DNA from: Urophycis tenuis
Taxonomy: Eukaryota > Chordata > Actinopteri > Gadiformes > Phycidae
Direction of reading: 5' to 3'
Length of the DNA stretch: 64,000 nucleotides
Assembly (NCBI GenBank): GCA_036785325.1
Contig: JAXIVH010000120.1
Span: 114,034 to 178,033, forward strand
In this document: piece by piece, positions 11,663 to 22,140 of the stretch
Position numbering within the stretch: the first letter of the stretch is position 1
How the letters are laid out: every line of letters begins with the position of its first letter
Program-made: the position numbers and the translations under genes
The notes under the pieces: model-generated
The model's input: only the letters and a program-made list of their open reading frames with translations
Databases searched by the model: none
What the model was told of the DNA's origin: nothing

Positions 11663-13194
11663 TTAGTGATGCTCACAAAAGTGCATTTTATTTCTGGTTA
11701 GAAGGAGGATTATAATAACAGCCGGATAGCAGGCCGAAAGTATTCCAAGCACCACGGTAACTAGATGCCAGTTGGGTTCTAGAATCAGATAATCAACATT
11801 GGACCATTAGAAAGCTTTGTCAACTCTTTATCGAAACCACATCCACTGGCATGGGCCTCTCTAGTCATTAAAAAGATAACTACAAGTTGTTGTAAATCCA
11901 TATATAGTTCTTTATGTGTTTGTATCACACCTTTTTGATATTTGTTGTACGTGCTGCATTCCACAATGTTTGTGTTTTGTGGATTAAGGAAAAAAAGACT
12001 GCAGTTCTGGGCTATAATGAGTACAGGCTTTATACTTTTTCATCTGAAACTATGGTTGACATGAAAATAAATCCTGTAGATTTACGATACCAACTAAACT
12101 GACTTATTTCGTTAGATATATTCTGTTTGGCATACAGAGCAAATATGAGTTACATGAAAAGCATATGTTTTGAGTGAATAAACACTATGTAGAAAAAACA
12201 AAACACAAATATTGACCTGTTATGTCCAGTTTTGTTCCATTTCCAAACACAACCTCTCCACATGCTGCCAGGGCACAGTAGTAAGTCCCAGCATCAGAGG
12301 TGTCTACATTGTTCTTGGGGAGAGTGTAGACACAGCTCTGTGAAGCAGATGGAGGACCAGAACTATTCTGGCATTCACCACTCCTGTCTCCATTCAGGTA
12401 AATGGCAGCAAGGTGAGATAGTCCTGATCCAGATCTGAACCAGTACACACTGGGTTCCCCTTGGCACTGGTTACTGTGGTCCATCCTCTGGGAGGTAATA
12501 GAGCACTGGAGAGCCACAGGGTCTCCCAGCTGAACTGATGCTGACACAGGCTGTTGGACCACAGTCTGGGAGACAAACCTATGGTCATTGTGATCTGCAC
12601 AGATAAATAAAGATCACATACATGTCCTTAAAAAGCCTTTCATGACATTGAATGTAAATATTGAAAGGGAGTTAGCTTACCTTTGACGGATAGAAAGATG
12701 CCATTATTGAAGTTGTTACACATACTTTGTCGACAGAAATAGTTTGCTTCATCATCTTTAGTTATGTTTTGAATGATCAGAATAAAGCCAGAAGCCTCTT
12801 TCTCTACACTGAACCTTAAATCAAATAAGGGCTCGATTTCAAATGCATTAAAGGCAACAATTATTTGGGGAACATATCCAGGAGACTGCTTGTACCAGAA
12901 AAAATGATTGCCATTCTCTTCTATAGCTGCACAATGAAGAGTAACAGTATCTCCAAGTCCTGCTGATTTCACAGACACCAAACGAGGACTCTCTTGGCCC
13001 TCAATCAGCACTGAAAAATCACATAAACATAAGAATGAATCATTGGTGAGTCGACATTTATTAGTTTGTTTGTTTTAACTTAGACCTATGCTAAGTGATA
13101 ATATCACCAAATACCTGTGGATCATTTTTATTGAGTTACATAAAATATGAATTTACTTACGTGCCATACTCAGAACTATCACAACAAAAAACAT
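11663..13194 (-). CDS. NITR-A: novel immune-type receptor, truncated after the TM segment
   Basis: NITRs are teleost cell-surface receptors of the immunoglobulin superfamily with a V domain, an I domain and often inhibitory tails. Four exons join in phase 1: leader 13161-13194 (MFFVVIVLSMA), V 12681-13010, I 12217-12594 and TM 11662-11778. All inner boundaries have GT/AG. The V domain has the Cys-Trp-Cys core (TLHC, FWYKQ, YFC). The I domain carries six cysteines and ends in the J-like motif VVFGNGTKLDITG. The TM exon encodes a neutral hydrophobic span (VVLGILSACYPAVIIILLL) and then ends in TAA at 11663-11665, immediately before its splice donor. The product would be about 285 residues with almost no tail. 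The stop is at the codon that is AAA in the intact copy, so A is either a short-tailed receptor or a young pseudogene. Confidence 0.72.
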
Positions 13195-13272
13195 TGTCAA
13201 GTTTTGGCGCAGAAGCTGAACTCAGGTGTACTCGCTCTGATGAAAGATTTGGACTTTGGACTAAAAAACGCA

Positions 13273-13303
13273 TTTTATAAACCCATGGAGCCTCTGTGAT
13301 TGG
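13273..13303 (-). promoter_or_regulatory. NITR-A TATA and CCAAT boxes
   Basis: On the minus strand a TATAAAA box at about 13273-13279 lies roughly 80 bp upstream of the leader ATG (13194), and a CCAAT box lies at 13299-13303. The same pair is kept in the same spacing upstream of copies B, E and F, which supports it as the family core promoter. The EnSpm element starting at 13366 cuts off everything further upstream. Confidence 0.6.
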
Positions 13304-14339
13304 CTGCAACTTAGAGACACAGAATGACACAAGCCCTTGATCCACCCAGTTTTCTGTGAGGTGTACACTCTAAGAAAAAAAGGTTCCACATGGAACCTAA
13401 AAAGGTTCTATCATTTGATACAAATAAGACACCCTAAATGGTTCCAAATGGAACCTTTCAAAAAGGTTATTTATGAAGAACCATAGAGGGTGCCATTTTT
13501 CTGCATTGAAATGGTTCTATATGGAACTACTGGTCTGTTTTATTACTACTAGGCCTACCACTACTTATTATTACTATTATTATTATTATTAGTAGTAGTA
13601 GTAGTAGTAGTATTACTTTCATTAATTCATTATTATTCATATTCACTCATTGTGCTAATTAATGAGAAGTAGCGTATAATGTGTACGAAATGTTAAATAC
13701 AAATACACAACATCAATCAAAAATTGACACATCAGTCAAATATCATTCAAATACTGTATTCAGTATTTCTACATTAATTTACATATTCATTGGCATATCT
13801 TTTATATAACTCGCAAAAAATTGTGTGTCATAAGACACTCAAAACGACAATAGATACATATTTACATTAATTTACATATTCATTGGTTAAACATATCTTC
13901 TATATTACTTGCATAAAAAATGTGTCATAAATACGCTCAGAACAGCAATAGTTACATTTTTAAAAATTAATTTCAAATGATTAAACACACTTTATGATAA
14001 CATTTTTTCCACACGCAACACTGGAGTGGAGGGCTTAGATATAGAGAGGTTAAGGCGTGTTTCAAAGAATAGTAATGTGTGGTGGGCCTCTTTTGGGTAC
14101 TGAACATCAAAAAGAAAATATAGACAAAAAATACAGACAAGGCCTAAGGAGGCATCAATGTCAGGGGAGGGGCCAATGACAAATTCGCCATCAATCTTGA
14201 TGGAAACCATTACTTCCGCCAAAGGAGAATTTTCACAACGAATCATCATGGTTGGCGTCGGTGCTGGTGGTTTCTGAAGAGAATAAATTATACTGTAACT
14301 TCCTTTTTTTACTGCACTTCAAGTTTAATAACTCCAACA

Positions 14340-14835
14340 TTTCATGAGAGGCAGTTAGAGCAAAAACTCTACTGTATTGTTGCTGGTGGCTCATGCCACT
14401 AGTCTAATGTCCTGTACACTGTCCCGCGCCACTCATCTACTGTCTTGTGTACTGTCCCGTGCCACTCATCTATTGTCCTGTGCCACCTGCATACTGTGCT
14501 GTGACACTTGCCATTGATGCAAACCTAACCATGTGCGTAACCCTAAACCTAACCTGACACAGAACAGTGCACAAGACAGTAGGTATTCACATGATACAGT
14601 GGGTGAGAGCCACGGGAGAGTAGGCAAGTGTCATAAGACAGTATGAGTGGTGCAGGACAATAAGCCAGTGGCTCGGAACAGCACACGGGACAGTAAGCCA
14701 GTGGCTTGGGACAGTGCCCAGGACAATAGGCATGTGGCACAAGACAGTTGATGAGTGACGTGGGACAGGTCACAGGACAGTTGGTGAGTGGCCAGAGCCA
14801 CCAGCAACAGTACAGTACAGTTATTGCTCCCACTG
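14340..14835. repeat. Fold-back element with minisatellite arms
   Basis: The left arm (about 14375-14500) is a tandem array of ACTGTCCTGTGCCACTCATC-like units. The right arm (about 14570-14815) holds the same units in reverse orientation (GGGACAGTAAGCCAGTGGC). The outermost parts, TACTGTATTGTTGCTGGTGG on the left and CCACCAGCAACAGTACAGTA on the right, are inverted copies. Such a structure can form a long hairpin. It lies inside the EnSpm element. Confidence 0.7.
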
Positions 14836-15727
14836 CTACTGGAGAGATTTCATTTAATGGAAACAGACATCATAATATGGCTTACCTCATTGATGCAGTA
14901 CAGAAATTTTTGGTTTTCCTTCATCAGTGTCAGCAGGAGCATCACGGCAGCATTGCTCAGCATACCTCAGAAACAACAATCAAAACATGACTTGCCATTA
15001 AATTAATGCCAACTTTTCTCTTCAACTGATAATTCAATGTTGATAGTTAAAATTTACCTGAAAAGACAATTCACTTACATTTTGATTGCAGAGGGTGTGC
15101 CTGCGACATTGTAGCAGTAAAGGAGTTCTTTAGTGGTCCTTTACAGGTCTAAACTATCTTCTCAGTAGCATTATGCAGGTAACTGCTAAGCACCAAGTCC
15201 AAGTCCTGGCCAAATATTAGCTTCATTTCGTAAAGTAGCTACAAAAATGAGAGTATTTTTAATCTCAAAAGAAAAGTGATTAGCCAATCTCGACCATATT
15301 TCTTTTCACAGATAGTTGTGCACTTGCTGATTAACCACTAAAAGTAGCGTAATTCTCACATCTGTTCCTATCTTCAATGCTAAGACCAACTGTTGACTAT
15401 GGTCATCAGCAAATGCAATTAAAAGTATTGGCTTACCAGACAAAGGACTTTTAGGAATGGACACTGCTGGAATAGCTATGCAGCTGTAGATGTCTTATAG
15501 AGTGGAGTTCGTGCATGCAGAGTCCTTTCCATCCTCCACTTGATGTTCTCAAAATTTGGCCTGCTTTTGTGTAGCTCTTCAGTGATGGCTTTCAAGTGTT
15601 CAGCAATACTTTGAGTATCCTCCGCTTCCACTGGTTCGGTTGAGAGCTTGGGAGAAGTGAATAAAAGAAAGAAATAACAGAAAGAAAATAAAATCAGCCC
15701 ATAAAAAAGAACTGCAATGGGAACATA

Positions 15728-16991
15728 CTAAATTAAATACTCTACAAAAGACAATTCTTGTTGACACCCTACTTGTCGTTTCCTATTGGGGCTTGGTCTT
15801 GTCACCCCTGTTGTTGTTGATGGATGTTTTTGCCCATATTTCTGCTTCATCTCTAGGACTTTGTCCATGTGTACAAGGGTTCTCCGCTCTTTTTTTAATT
15901 TATTTTTTAGGCGCTCCAAAAGGGTTTCCTTAGTTAAAAGGGGATAACAATAACAGAATGTTTTCAGCACAGTACATCTGCAATGAACAAGCAAAGCAAC
16001 AACAAGTACACCAACATAATAATAGTAAAGATAAATAATACTAACAAATCCAGAGAGGCTTCCATCCCTGAGAAATGGATACCGGGTTATAAGTGCTCCC
16101 AGGACATCACTGTACATTTTATGGCTTGGATACCTGCATTGTGAGAGGAAATAAGATCAATCACATCTTTCCTGTTAGTAAGTAGTACTCTTAGTAATGT
16201 TTTAATTGTATTGTAGTTGGAATTGTAATCCTCTTTTTATACGTCGGACAAAAATGAAAAAAAAAGTGAATTGTAAAAATGTACAGTATATGTACAGTGG
16301 GTTCGGAAAGTATTCAGACCCTTTCAAGTTTTCCACATTTTGTTATGTTTCAGACTAATCTTAAAATGGATTCAATTTGTCTTTCTTTCCTCATCAATCT
16401 ACACAAAATACTCCAACACTCCACCAAAAAGCAGGTGTTTGGAGTCTTTTGTGATTTTATAAAACAATAAAAGACTGAAATATTCCATTTATATAAGTAT
16501 CAGACCCTTTGTTATGACACTTGCAATTGAGCTCTGGTGAGTCTCCTACTTCTATCAATGGTCCTTGAGATGCTTCTACAACTTGAGTAGAGTCCACCTG
16601 TGCCTGAACTAATTCACTGGCCATTATTAGGTGAGGCACACACCTCTTTATATAAGCCAATCACAAAAACTTACCATGTATAACGTGTCATGTCATCAAA
16701 AATGAGGGTAATCAGAGCTGTGCGAAGATGTGACTTGTCTTTCTTGTAAAACGCAGGGTCTTTTTTAACTAGTGCCTCTCTGACCTCTGGGCTGAATACT
16801 GGGAGGGTATATAAAGCAGGCCAGGCTGTTGTTTTGGGGATTGGAGTCGGAGTAGTTTGGGTTGGTGGGGGTACTGCAAGATTGTAATTTCTGAGAAAAA
16901 CACACAGGCACACACACAAACAAACAGACAGATAATCAGACGGACTGGTGTAATTACCAGTACATTGGTATGATATGCACAGGGTATCCAT
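15728..16991 (-). pseudogene. EnSpm-borne coding module 2 (LOC-type fish protein, broken)
   Basis: Minus-strand exonic pieces read WPALYTLPVFSPEVREAL and then LITLIFDDMTRYTW at 16681-16880. They continue at about 16040-16126 with YSDVLGALITRYPFLRDGS. This order of motifs is familiar to me from uncharacterised teleost predicted proteins that sit in EnSpm copies and are sometimes labelled SAM-domain-like. The function is not known. The pieces are separated by noncoding sequence and by a Tc1 fragment, and the rest of the frame (15728-16030) looks intronic. I could not assemble a complete gene. Confidence 0.4.
16297..16680 (+). mobile_element. Tc1/mariner fragment
   Basis: The sequence TACAGTGGGTTCGGAAAGTA at 16293-16312, followed by CAGACCCTTT and, further on, GAGTCCACCTGTGC and GGCACACACCTCTTTATATA, resembles the 5' end of fish Tc1-like transposons. 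No transposase remains. It lies between the two coding pieces of the EnSpm module and postdates the EnSpm copy. Confidence 0.6.
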
Positions 16992-17544
16992 TTTACTCGT
17001 GTTTTACACTTCAAAAACCAACTTTACACTAAAGTCTTGATTTCCTTTTAAACTGAACATTTACTGTCACGTTGAACAAAAGTGTCTGCTAAATGCATAA
17101 ATGTAAATGTAGTAAATGTAAATGTAATGTAAATTTTAGACCTAGTGAATAATTGACCTTGACAAAAAACATACAAAACAAAACAAAAAACAAGCAGTAC
17201 TAAATTCACTTTATGAGCAATGGAAGAATAATAATTCTTTAAGTGTCTAATTGCTTTCAGAATGTGAATAGTACATACCGTGTTGGAGGATGGCTATTTT
17301 TTAATTTTTCCAATTCTTCTATAAATTTCACTTGCTGTTTCAACCGGGGAAAGAGGCGCGCCACCATATTTTCTGTCAAGCCCAACAGTGTTTCTCCATC
17401 GATTTCTTCATCTAAGGAAAACAAGAAAAGGAACTTATATAAGCCCTACAAAGACAAAATGAAGATTATAAAAACTAAGCCACCCAACATTTTTGCTTTA
17501 ATTGGTCTTGTAGATAATAGTATGTAATTCCCTGTTATGTAGGT

Positions 17545-18734
17545 CTACCTTTTATATACAGCATGGTGAAGGCTAATGGCAGTATTATCATCAAGGTGAT
17601 AAAGATCAAGGGAATGATAATCATGCTCTTCCAGGTTGGGTGATAATCCATTCACCTCCATGATTGAATACAAAACATTGTCAAGGCAAAGCTTCTGGAC
17701 CACCAAAACATCCTCCTCCAATTCAACATTTTCTGCGCCAAATCTCTGTGTAAGGCCCAATCGAATTTGATGTGACAGAGACCTCACCGGACAAGAACAT
17801 CCCCTCTCAGTATACTCATCCTGCCTGAGTACATCCACTGAAGTTAACTCCCAGCACTGTCTAAGTTGGTGACGTTTGGCCAGTGTGAGACAGATGTTTT
17901 TAAAATTGAAAGCATTTCGGGCCAGCCTCTTCCGTCGGTGAAGTAGCTTATAAAGCCTTCTTCATGGATTCTACCATGTGCAATGTTATTAAAGATGTCA
18001 TCTTTCCCCAAAATGACTTTCAACAGAGCCTCAATGGGAACATACTGAAAAGTGTCAGGCAATCCCCTTTCATTCACTCCCAACACATGCTGTACAGGAG
18101 ATACCATCCCAAGATCGGTTGATGCATATTGCTGTAACATGTATTCAGACTGCACAAACTCAAATGTCCGATCAAATACTGTTGTGTCAGACAGAAGACT
18201 GTCCAATTCTTCATTTTCCTCAATAACAAAGCCAGATTGATGCAGATGGAATTTCACAATATCTGAGTAATGTTCTTGGAAAAAATGTAAAATACATTTT
18301 AGATCTGTAACAATGGTATCTTGGGTTGATTTAGGAAGGAGATGTTTTTCCTGGAGATTGAGTATGAAGAGAGCAACATGTTTTTTCAATCCAGACAGAA
18401 GAATATCTAAACTGTCACCAATCACAGGCTCTTCTAGCTGCATCGGAATCAGACTCAGACTCAGACTCAGGTTCAAAATGATCTGCACGAGGCACAGGGT
18501 TGTTTTGTAAATAACAACGATGGTTTCTGTAAATGTGAATTCTTAATGATCCGACACTTTTGTATTTCTTCCCGCACTGTTCCTGCACTGCAGTTGTTCA
18601 ACCACACATGATGCAGAAAAATTTGGTTGGTGCTGGTGTGCCAATAGCAAATGGCTCAGGTATTTTTGGATAGTGAACTTAACTACACGGCAAAACCCAC
18701 ATCTGAAGAAATGTTCCATTATTGGCAAGGGCAA
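17545..18734 (-). pseudogene. EnSpm-borne coding module 1 (zinc-finger protein, broken)
   Basis: Three minus-strand pieces follow one another. At 18543-18734 there is a C2H2-like finger (FFRCGFCRVVKFTIQKYLSH). At 17844-18488 a 200-residue frame reads through VFDRTFEFVQSEYMLQQYAS and ends with a motif resembling the YVP(I/V)xxxLxxLL segment of EnSpm-associated proteins (YVPIEALLKVILGKDD). At 17545-17838 a third piece starts MDVLRQDEYTERGCSCPVRS. The last two are in different frames and would need a frameshift or a splice. The nuclease core expected downstream is absent. This is a partial N-terminal part of an EnSpm protein; its function is not known. Confidence 0.45.
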
Positions 18735-18891
18735 GATCTGTTACCGTGGAAGATTTGCTTTGCTTCACTTAAGGTACTCTGTTCCAGCCACAAACAGACC
18801 TCATGGATGGTCCAACTGTCAACCATGTCTCCTAAAAAATAAATAAATACAGAAACACAAAAATTAGCCTATAGATTAACATATTTGTGAG

Positions 18892-19098
18892 CCCCCCCCC
18901 CCCCCCCCATGGGCGTAGGTTTGGTTTGAAATGTGCTGGGGACAGAGACGCATTCGGAAGTGCATTTTCAGAAGTGCTGGGTACAATGACGCGCATTCAT
19001 TTTTTTCCCCCTTTCGCGCAGGTCATGTTAATTAATAAAAATGTATACAAAAATGTGATGATGACACACACACACACATGCGCGCACACACGCACACC

Positions 19099-19149
<51 letters not shown>

Positions 19150-19905
19150 GCGATGTCTTGACTATGCTCACGCACAGAGCACTTTTCATTGGATAATGTG
19201 ATTCAGATAGGTGCAGTTCATGGCCGTGTCTACAAGCTGAATGTAACCGCTGTGAAACAATCGGGAAATAACGTTTAATTTCTCTGATTAACGGCTTTAT
19301 CGAGACCGGCGCTCGCTCGCTGTTATTGTTACTCTATGTCTCTCTACCAAAGTGCTAGCTCTCTCTCCGTCTCTCTCTCGTCATCGGACACAAAGCAAAT
19401 TAAATGTTGTTTCTATTTTGTGTAGATTAGGTTAATGCTTTTGTGTTTTCTTGTATTATCAGTTCAACTTGTTGTACTTGCCTGAGGAAATCGTGGATAT
19501 TGTAACGTGTTGGGGGAGTGTTTCCCATAATGCATTGCGACATTCTGGCATTCTGTTCAGGACATGTTGGGTTGCATTTCACTGTTTCATTACGTTCACT
19601 TTGTTGACTGTTGTTTTTGGGATGAGTCAGGGAGCACCATTACTCAACGCACTATGGCATCTTGCTATACCACTACCACTCCGTTCGTGATGGCGTGAAA
19701 ATTCCGCTTGTGACGCTATCATACTAAAGCGTCGTGTAAAAGTAGAGTTCATCTCTCTTTGTCGAGCTTGACGTACTGACGTAGAGGTGAAAGAAGCCGG
19801 TGCGAATCCCACACGGGGGATTCTTTCATAAAAAGTGGTGGGTACAAAGGTACGCGTCCCCACCATCCCCACCGTATTCTACGCACCTGCCCCCCCCCCC
19901 ACGCA
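18892..19905. repeat. GC-rich dispersed repeat with poly-C ends and (AC)n core
   Basis: A C run (18892-18908) leads into CATGGGCGTAGGTTTGG, and the far end reads CCACCGTATTCTACGCACCTG followed by another C run. The two ends are imperfect inverted matches. An (AC)n tract is at 19066-19146. The part at 19320-19425 recurs in reverse orientation at 48640-48750. The class is not determined. Confidence 0.45.
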
Positions 19906-20006
19906 GTCATGTAATTCATATTTCAGATTCCTGTTATTTGAACAATGCCTAAATAGCCTACATGATGATGTTCTATCCAAAAACAATATGTAGACTTGCA
20001 ACTAAT

Positions 20007-20490
20007 ACCCAATTCACACGGGGAAAATATCTGGACGTACGACAATGACGTACATCGAAGACGTACGTCATTGTCGTACGTCGACGATGTACGTCATTGT
20101 CGTACGTCGCCATCTTTGCTGCATGTAAATCGGCCCCTTGTGTCGTACGTCTGGCATTTTTATGGACGTACGTCTTTGTCGTACGCCACCTCCAGGGTGG
20201 ACGTACGACCGCCCAGCGGGGAGTCTGCGACAGTTTCAGCCTAGTGTAAATCGGACTGGTCTTAGGCAGCTCCCCGACCCCGGCTTTCCTGCTCGAGGGA
20301 CCTGGGACGTCGTTTGCTGGTGACGTGGGACGTACGACAACGGCGGAGAGGGAGTCCCAGGTCCGTGTGTGTGAAAAGGAAAAGGCGTTGTCGTACGTCC
20401 AGATTTTTTTCCTTTTACACACACACACCTGCTGGGACTCCCGCTGCGCCGTTGTCGTACGTCCAGATATTTTCCCCGTGTGAATGGGGT
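20007..20490. mobile_element. MITE with arrayed GTACGTC palindromes
   Basis: The terminal inverted repeats are nearly perfect over about 38 bp, beginning ACCCAATTCACACGGGGAAA on the left and the reverse of the same on the right (ending GTGTGAATGGGGT). Inside, the motif GACGTACGACAA and its reverse occur about a dozen times in both orientations. No coding capacity. The target duplication is unclear because another MITE abuts its right end. Confidence 0.75.
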
Positions 20491-20493
20491 CTA

Positions 20494-21028
20494 AGGCCCC
20501 ATCTACACCAACCCGGGTAAATATAAAAACGCACATTCGCAATGAAAACGATCTCCGTCCACACTATCGTTTTCATATCGTTTACGGAATGTTTTGCATC
20601 CACGTTCCACACTGAAATGACTGATAAACAATGATTGTTATGGTTACGCGTTAATACACGCGAATAGGTGTTACATAATATGCCAAATTGTAACTGAAGA
20701 TACATAAGTTCATTGCTCAGATAGACCATTCTTTCAATTTCAACTGCCATGTTTGTGCGTCTCGAGCGACTCGAGCGACTTGAGCATCTCGAGCGCAAGC
20801 TTGCGGCATTGTCATGGCAACCGAACGTCATTGTTTCTAAAAGCCTCCGTCTACCCTGATCACACTACAACGCGAACCCGGAGTTTTCACATCCATCCAC
20901 CTCAGCGACCGTTTCTGAAAAGCATCGTTTTCAGCGTCGGAATTCTCCGTTCTAATGTGGACGGAAGGGCTAAACGGATAAATATTTATGCATTTCTGGA
21001 TTTACCCGGGTTAGTGTAGATGGGGCCT
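20494..21028. mobile_element. MITE with AGGCCCCATCTACAC termini, TA target
   Basis: The inverted repeats AGGCCCCATCTACACCAACC and, on the right, GGTTAGTGTAGATGGGGCCT are almost perfect. TA flanks both sides (20492-20493, 21029-21030). There is no coding sequence. A CTCGAGCGA repeat cluster is present near 20760-20800. It begins only a few bases after the previous MITE ends. Confidence 0.72.
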
Positions 21029-21809
21029 TAATAACTCCTGATTCAGAAAGATATGATAACTGAATCTAGCTCGCCAAATCTCCAAACAAACTGGCACTTC
21101 AAAGTCCAATACATAGGCTTCCTATTTAGTTATTATTATGATTTATTGCTGTAGTGTCCAGGAGCCAAAACCGAAGAGTTTTGCTGCCTTATATTCATAC
21201 TTGTATAATGAAGTGTAGTGAAGAATATCTAATCTACAAGCTGTTTTAACGAGCATAGTCTAGTAAGTATCGAGTAAGCGGCGCAACACACTGACAACAT
21301 CCTCTGGACAAAACAACTTCGTCGTAACCGTCATCCCAACCCTCCCCAAAATAAACAGATCACGTAATCTTATCTCTGTTGCAGTTGGTAAGTTTGCCAT
21401 TTGTGACTTGTGTATCATCAACAAATGTTACTTGAAGAAAGTTGACATTAAGCGAGTTAGCAAAACACTATTGTGAACGAAGAACAAAAAAGCCCCGAGA
21501 TGTATAAATGTCAACGCCCCACGTCATTCAAAAACACGCCCATGTATTATTTGAAGAGAAACTTTTGCTTTTAATTGCTGTCTTAAAACACGGATGTTTC
21601 ATTTTAAGGAGATAAAAATGTTAAACACTTACCGTTAAGAAGCCGGGTAGAATGGAAGTCTTCAGAAAGGTTCGTTAAAGTTTGTTGAAGTTCAAATAAA
21701 CCGCACGTGCAAGAAATAGCACCCTTTTTAGGCAAAAGGTTCTATTTGCTTGGCAAAGAACCCCCATGGTTCTATATAGCACCCACAAGCACCCTTTTTT
21801 CTAAGAGTG
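21029..21809. other. Right subterminal region of the EnSpm element
   Basis: No gene is visible. The last 100 bp contain several AGCACCC and AAAGGTTC motifs typical of the element's subterminal repeats. Confidence 0.55.
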
Positions 21810-22140
21810 TAGTTCATGTTAGATTGTATTGTGGCCGATCGAAACAAAGGTTTCACTGGAAACACAGAACCAAGCCACCAGCCATTAGAGTGTTGGACTG
21901 TCAGAGCTTGTCGACCCAAACGAGCCAATAAGCTTAGCTCAATCTGGTCCTTACCCTGCCAGGTTAACAGCTGGACCCCGCATCCTTCCAGCTGACAGAC
22001 AGGTCTCGTGCATGCCAGCAGCCTGTGTTAGGTGGCTGCTCCTTCCCACCTGCCCGCTGCTGCTGTAGTCACACAAGGTGCCCTGGCAGTCACATGGCTC
22101 GCCCCTCCTGGTATCAGTCTGCCCCTCCAGTTAATTGCTG
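21810..22140 (-). other. Distal upstream region of NITR-A, displaced by EnSpm
   Basis: This region (AGTTCATGTTAGATTGTATT through GACAGACAGGTCTCGTGCAT) matches the sequence immediately upstream of the promoters of copies B, E and F. It would lie about 170 bp from the A start codon without the EnSpm insertion. A degenerate end of the minisatellite (GCCCCTCC units) is at 22105-22135. Confidence 0.6.

Larger units (their letters stand above)
13366..21809. mobile_element. EnSpm/CACTA-type DNA transposon, 8.4 kb
   Basis: The element begins CACTCTAAGAAAAAAAGGTT and ends AAAAAAGGGTGC-like in inverted form (CTAAGAGTG), with a TA duplication at 13364-13365 and 21810-21811. The interrupted host sequence (GAGGTGTAGTTCATGTTAG) is seen uninterrupted upstream of copies E and F. 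The subterminal regions repeat AGGTTC/GGAACC motifs many times, as in CACTA elements. Internal coding remnants run on the minus strand (15728-18734). I found no DDE transposase domain, so the copy is presumably non-autonomous. It also contains a fold-back, a Tc1 fragment and two MITEs. Confidence 0.82.

Noticed and set aside
12217..12260. Somatically rearranging J segment
   Set aside because: The FGNGT motif is encoded within the I exon and no recombination signal sequence (heptamer/nonamer) is seen nearby. It is the germline-joined J-like motif known in NITRs.
14527..14565. Interstitial telomere repeat
   Set aside because: CCCTAAACCTAACC occurs only once or twice and is not a TTAGGG array.
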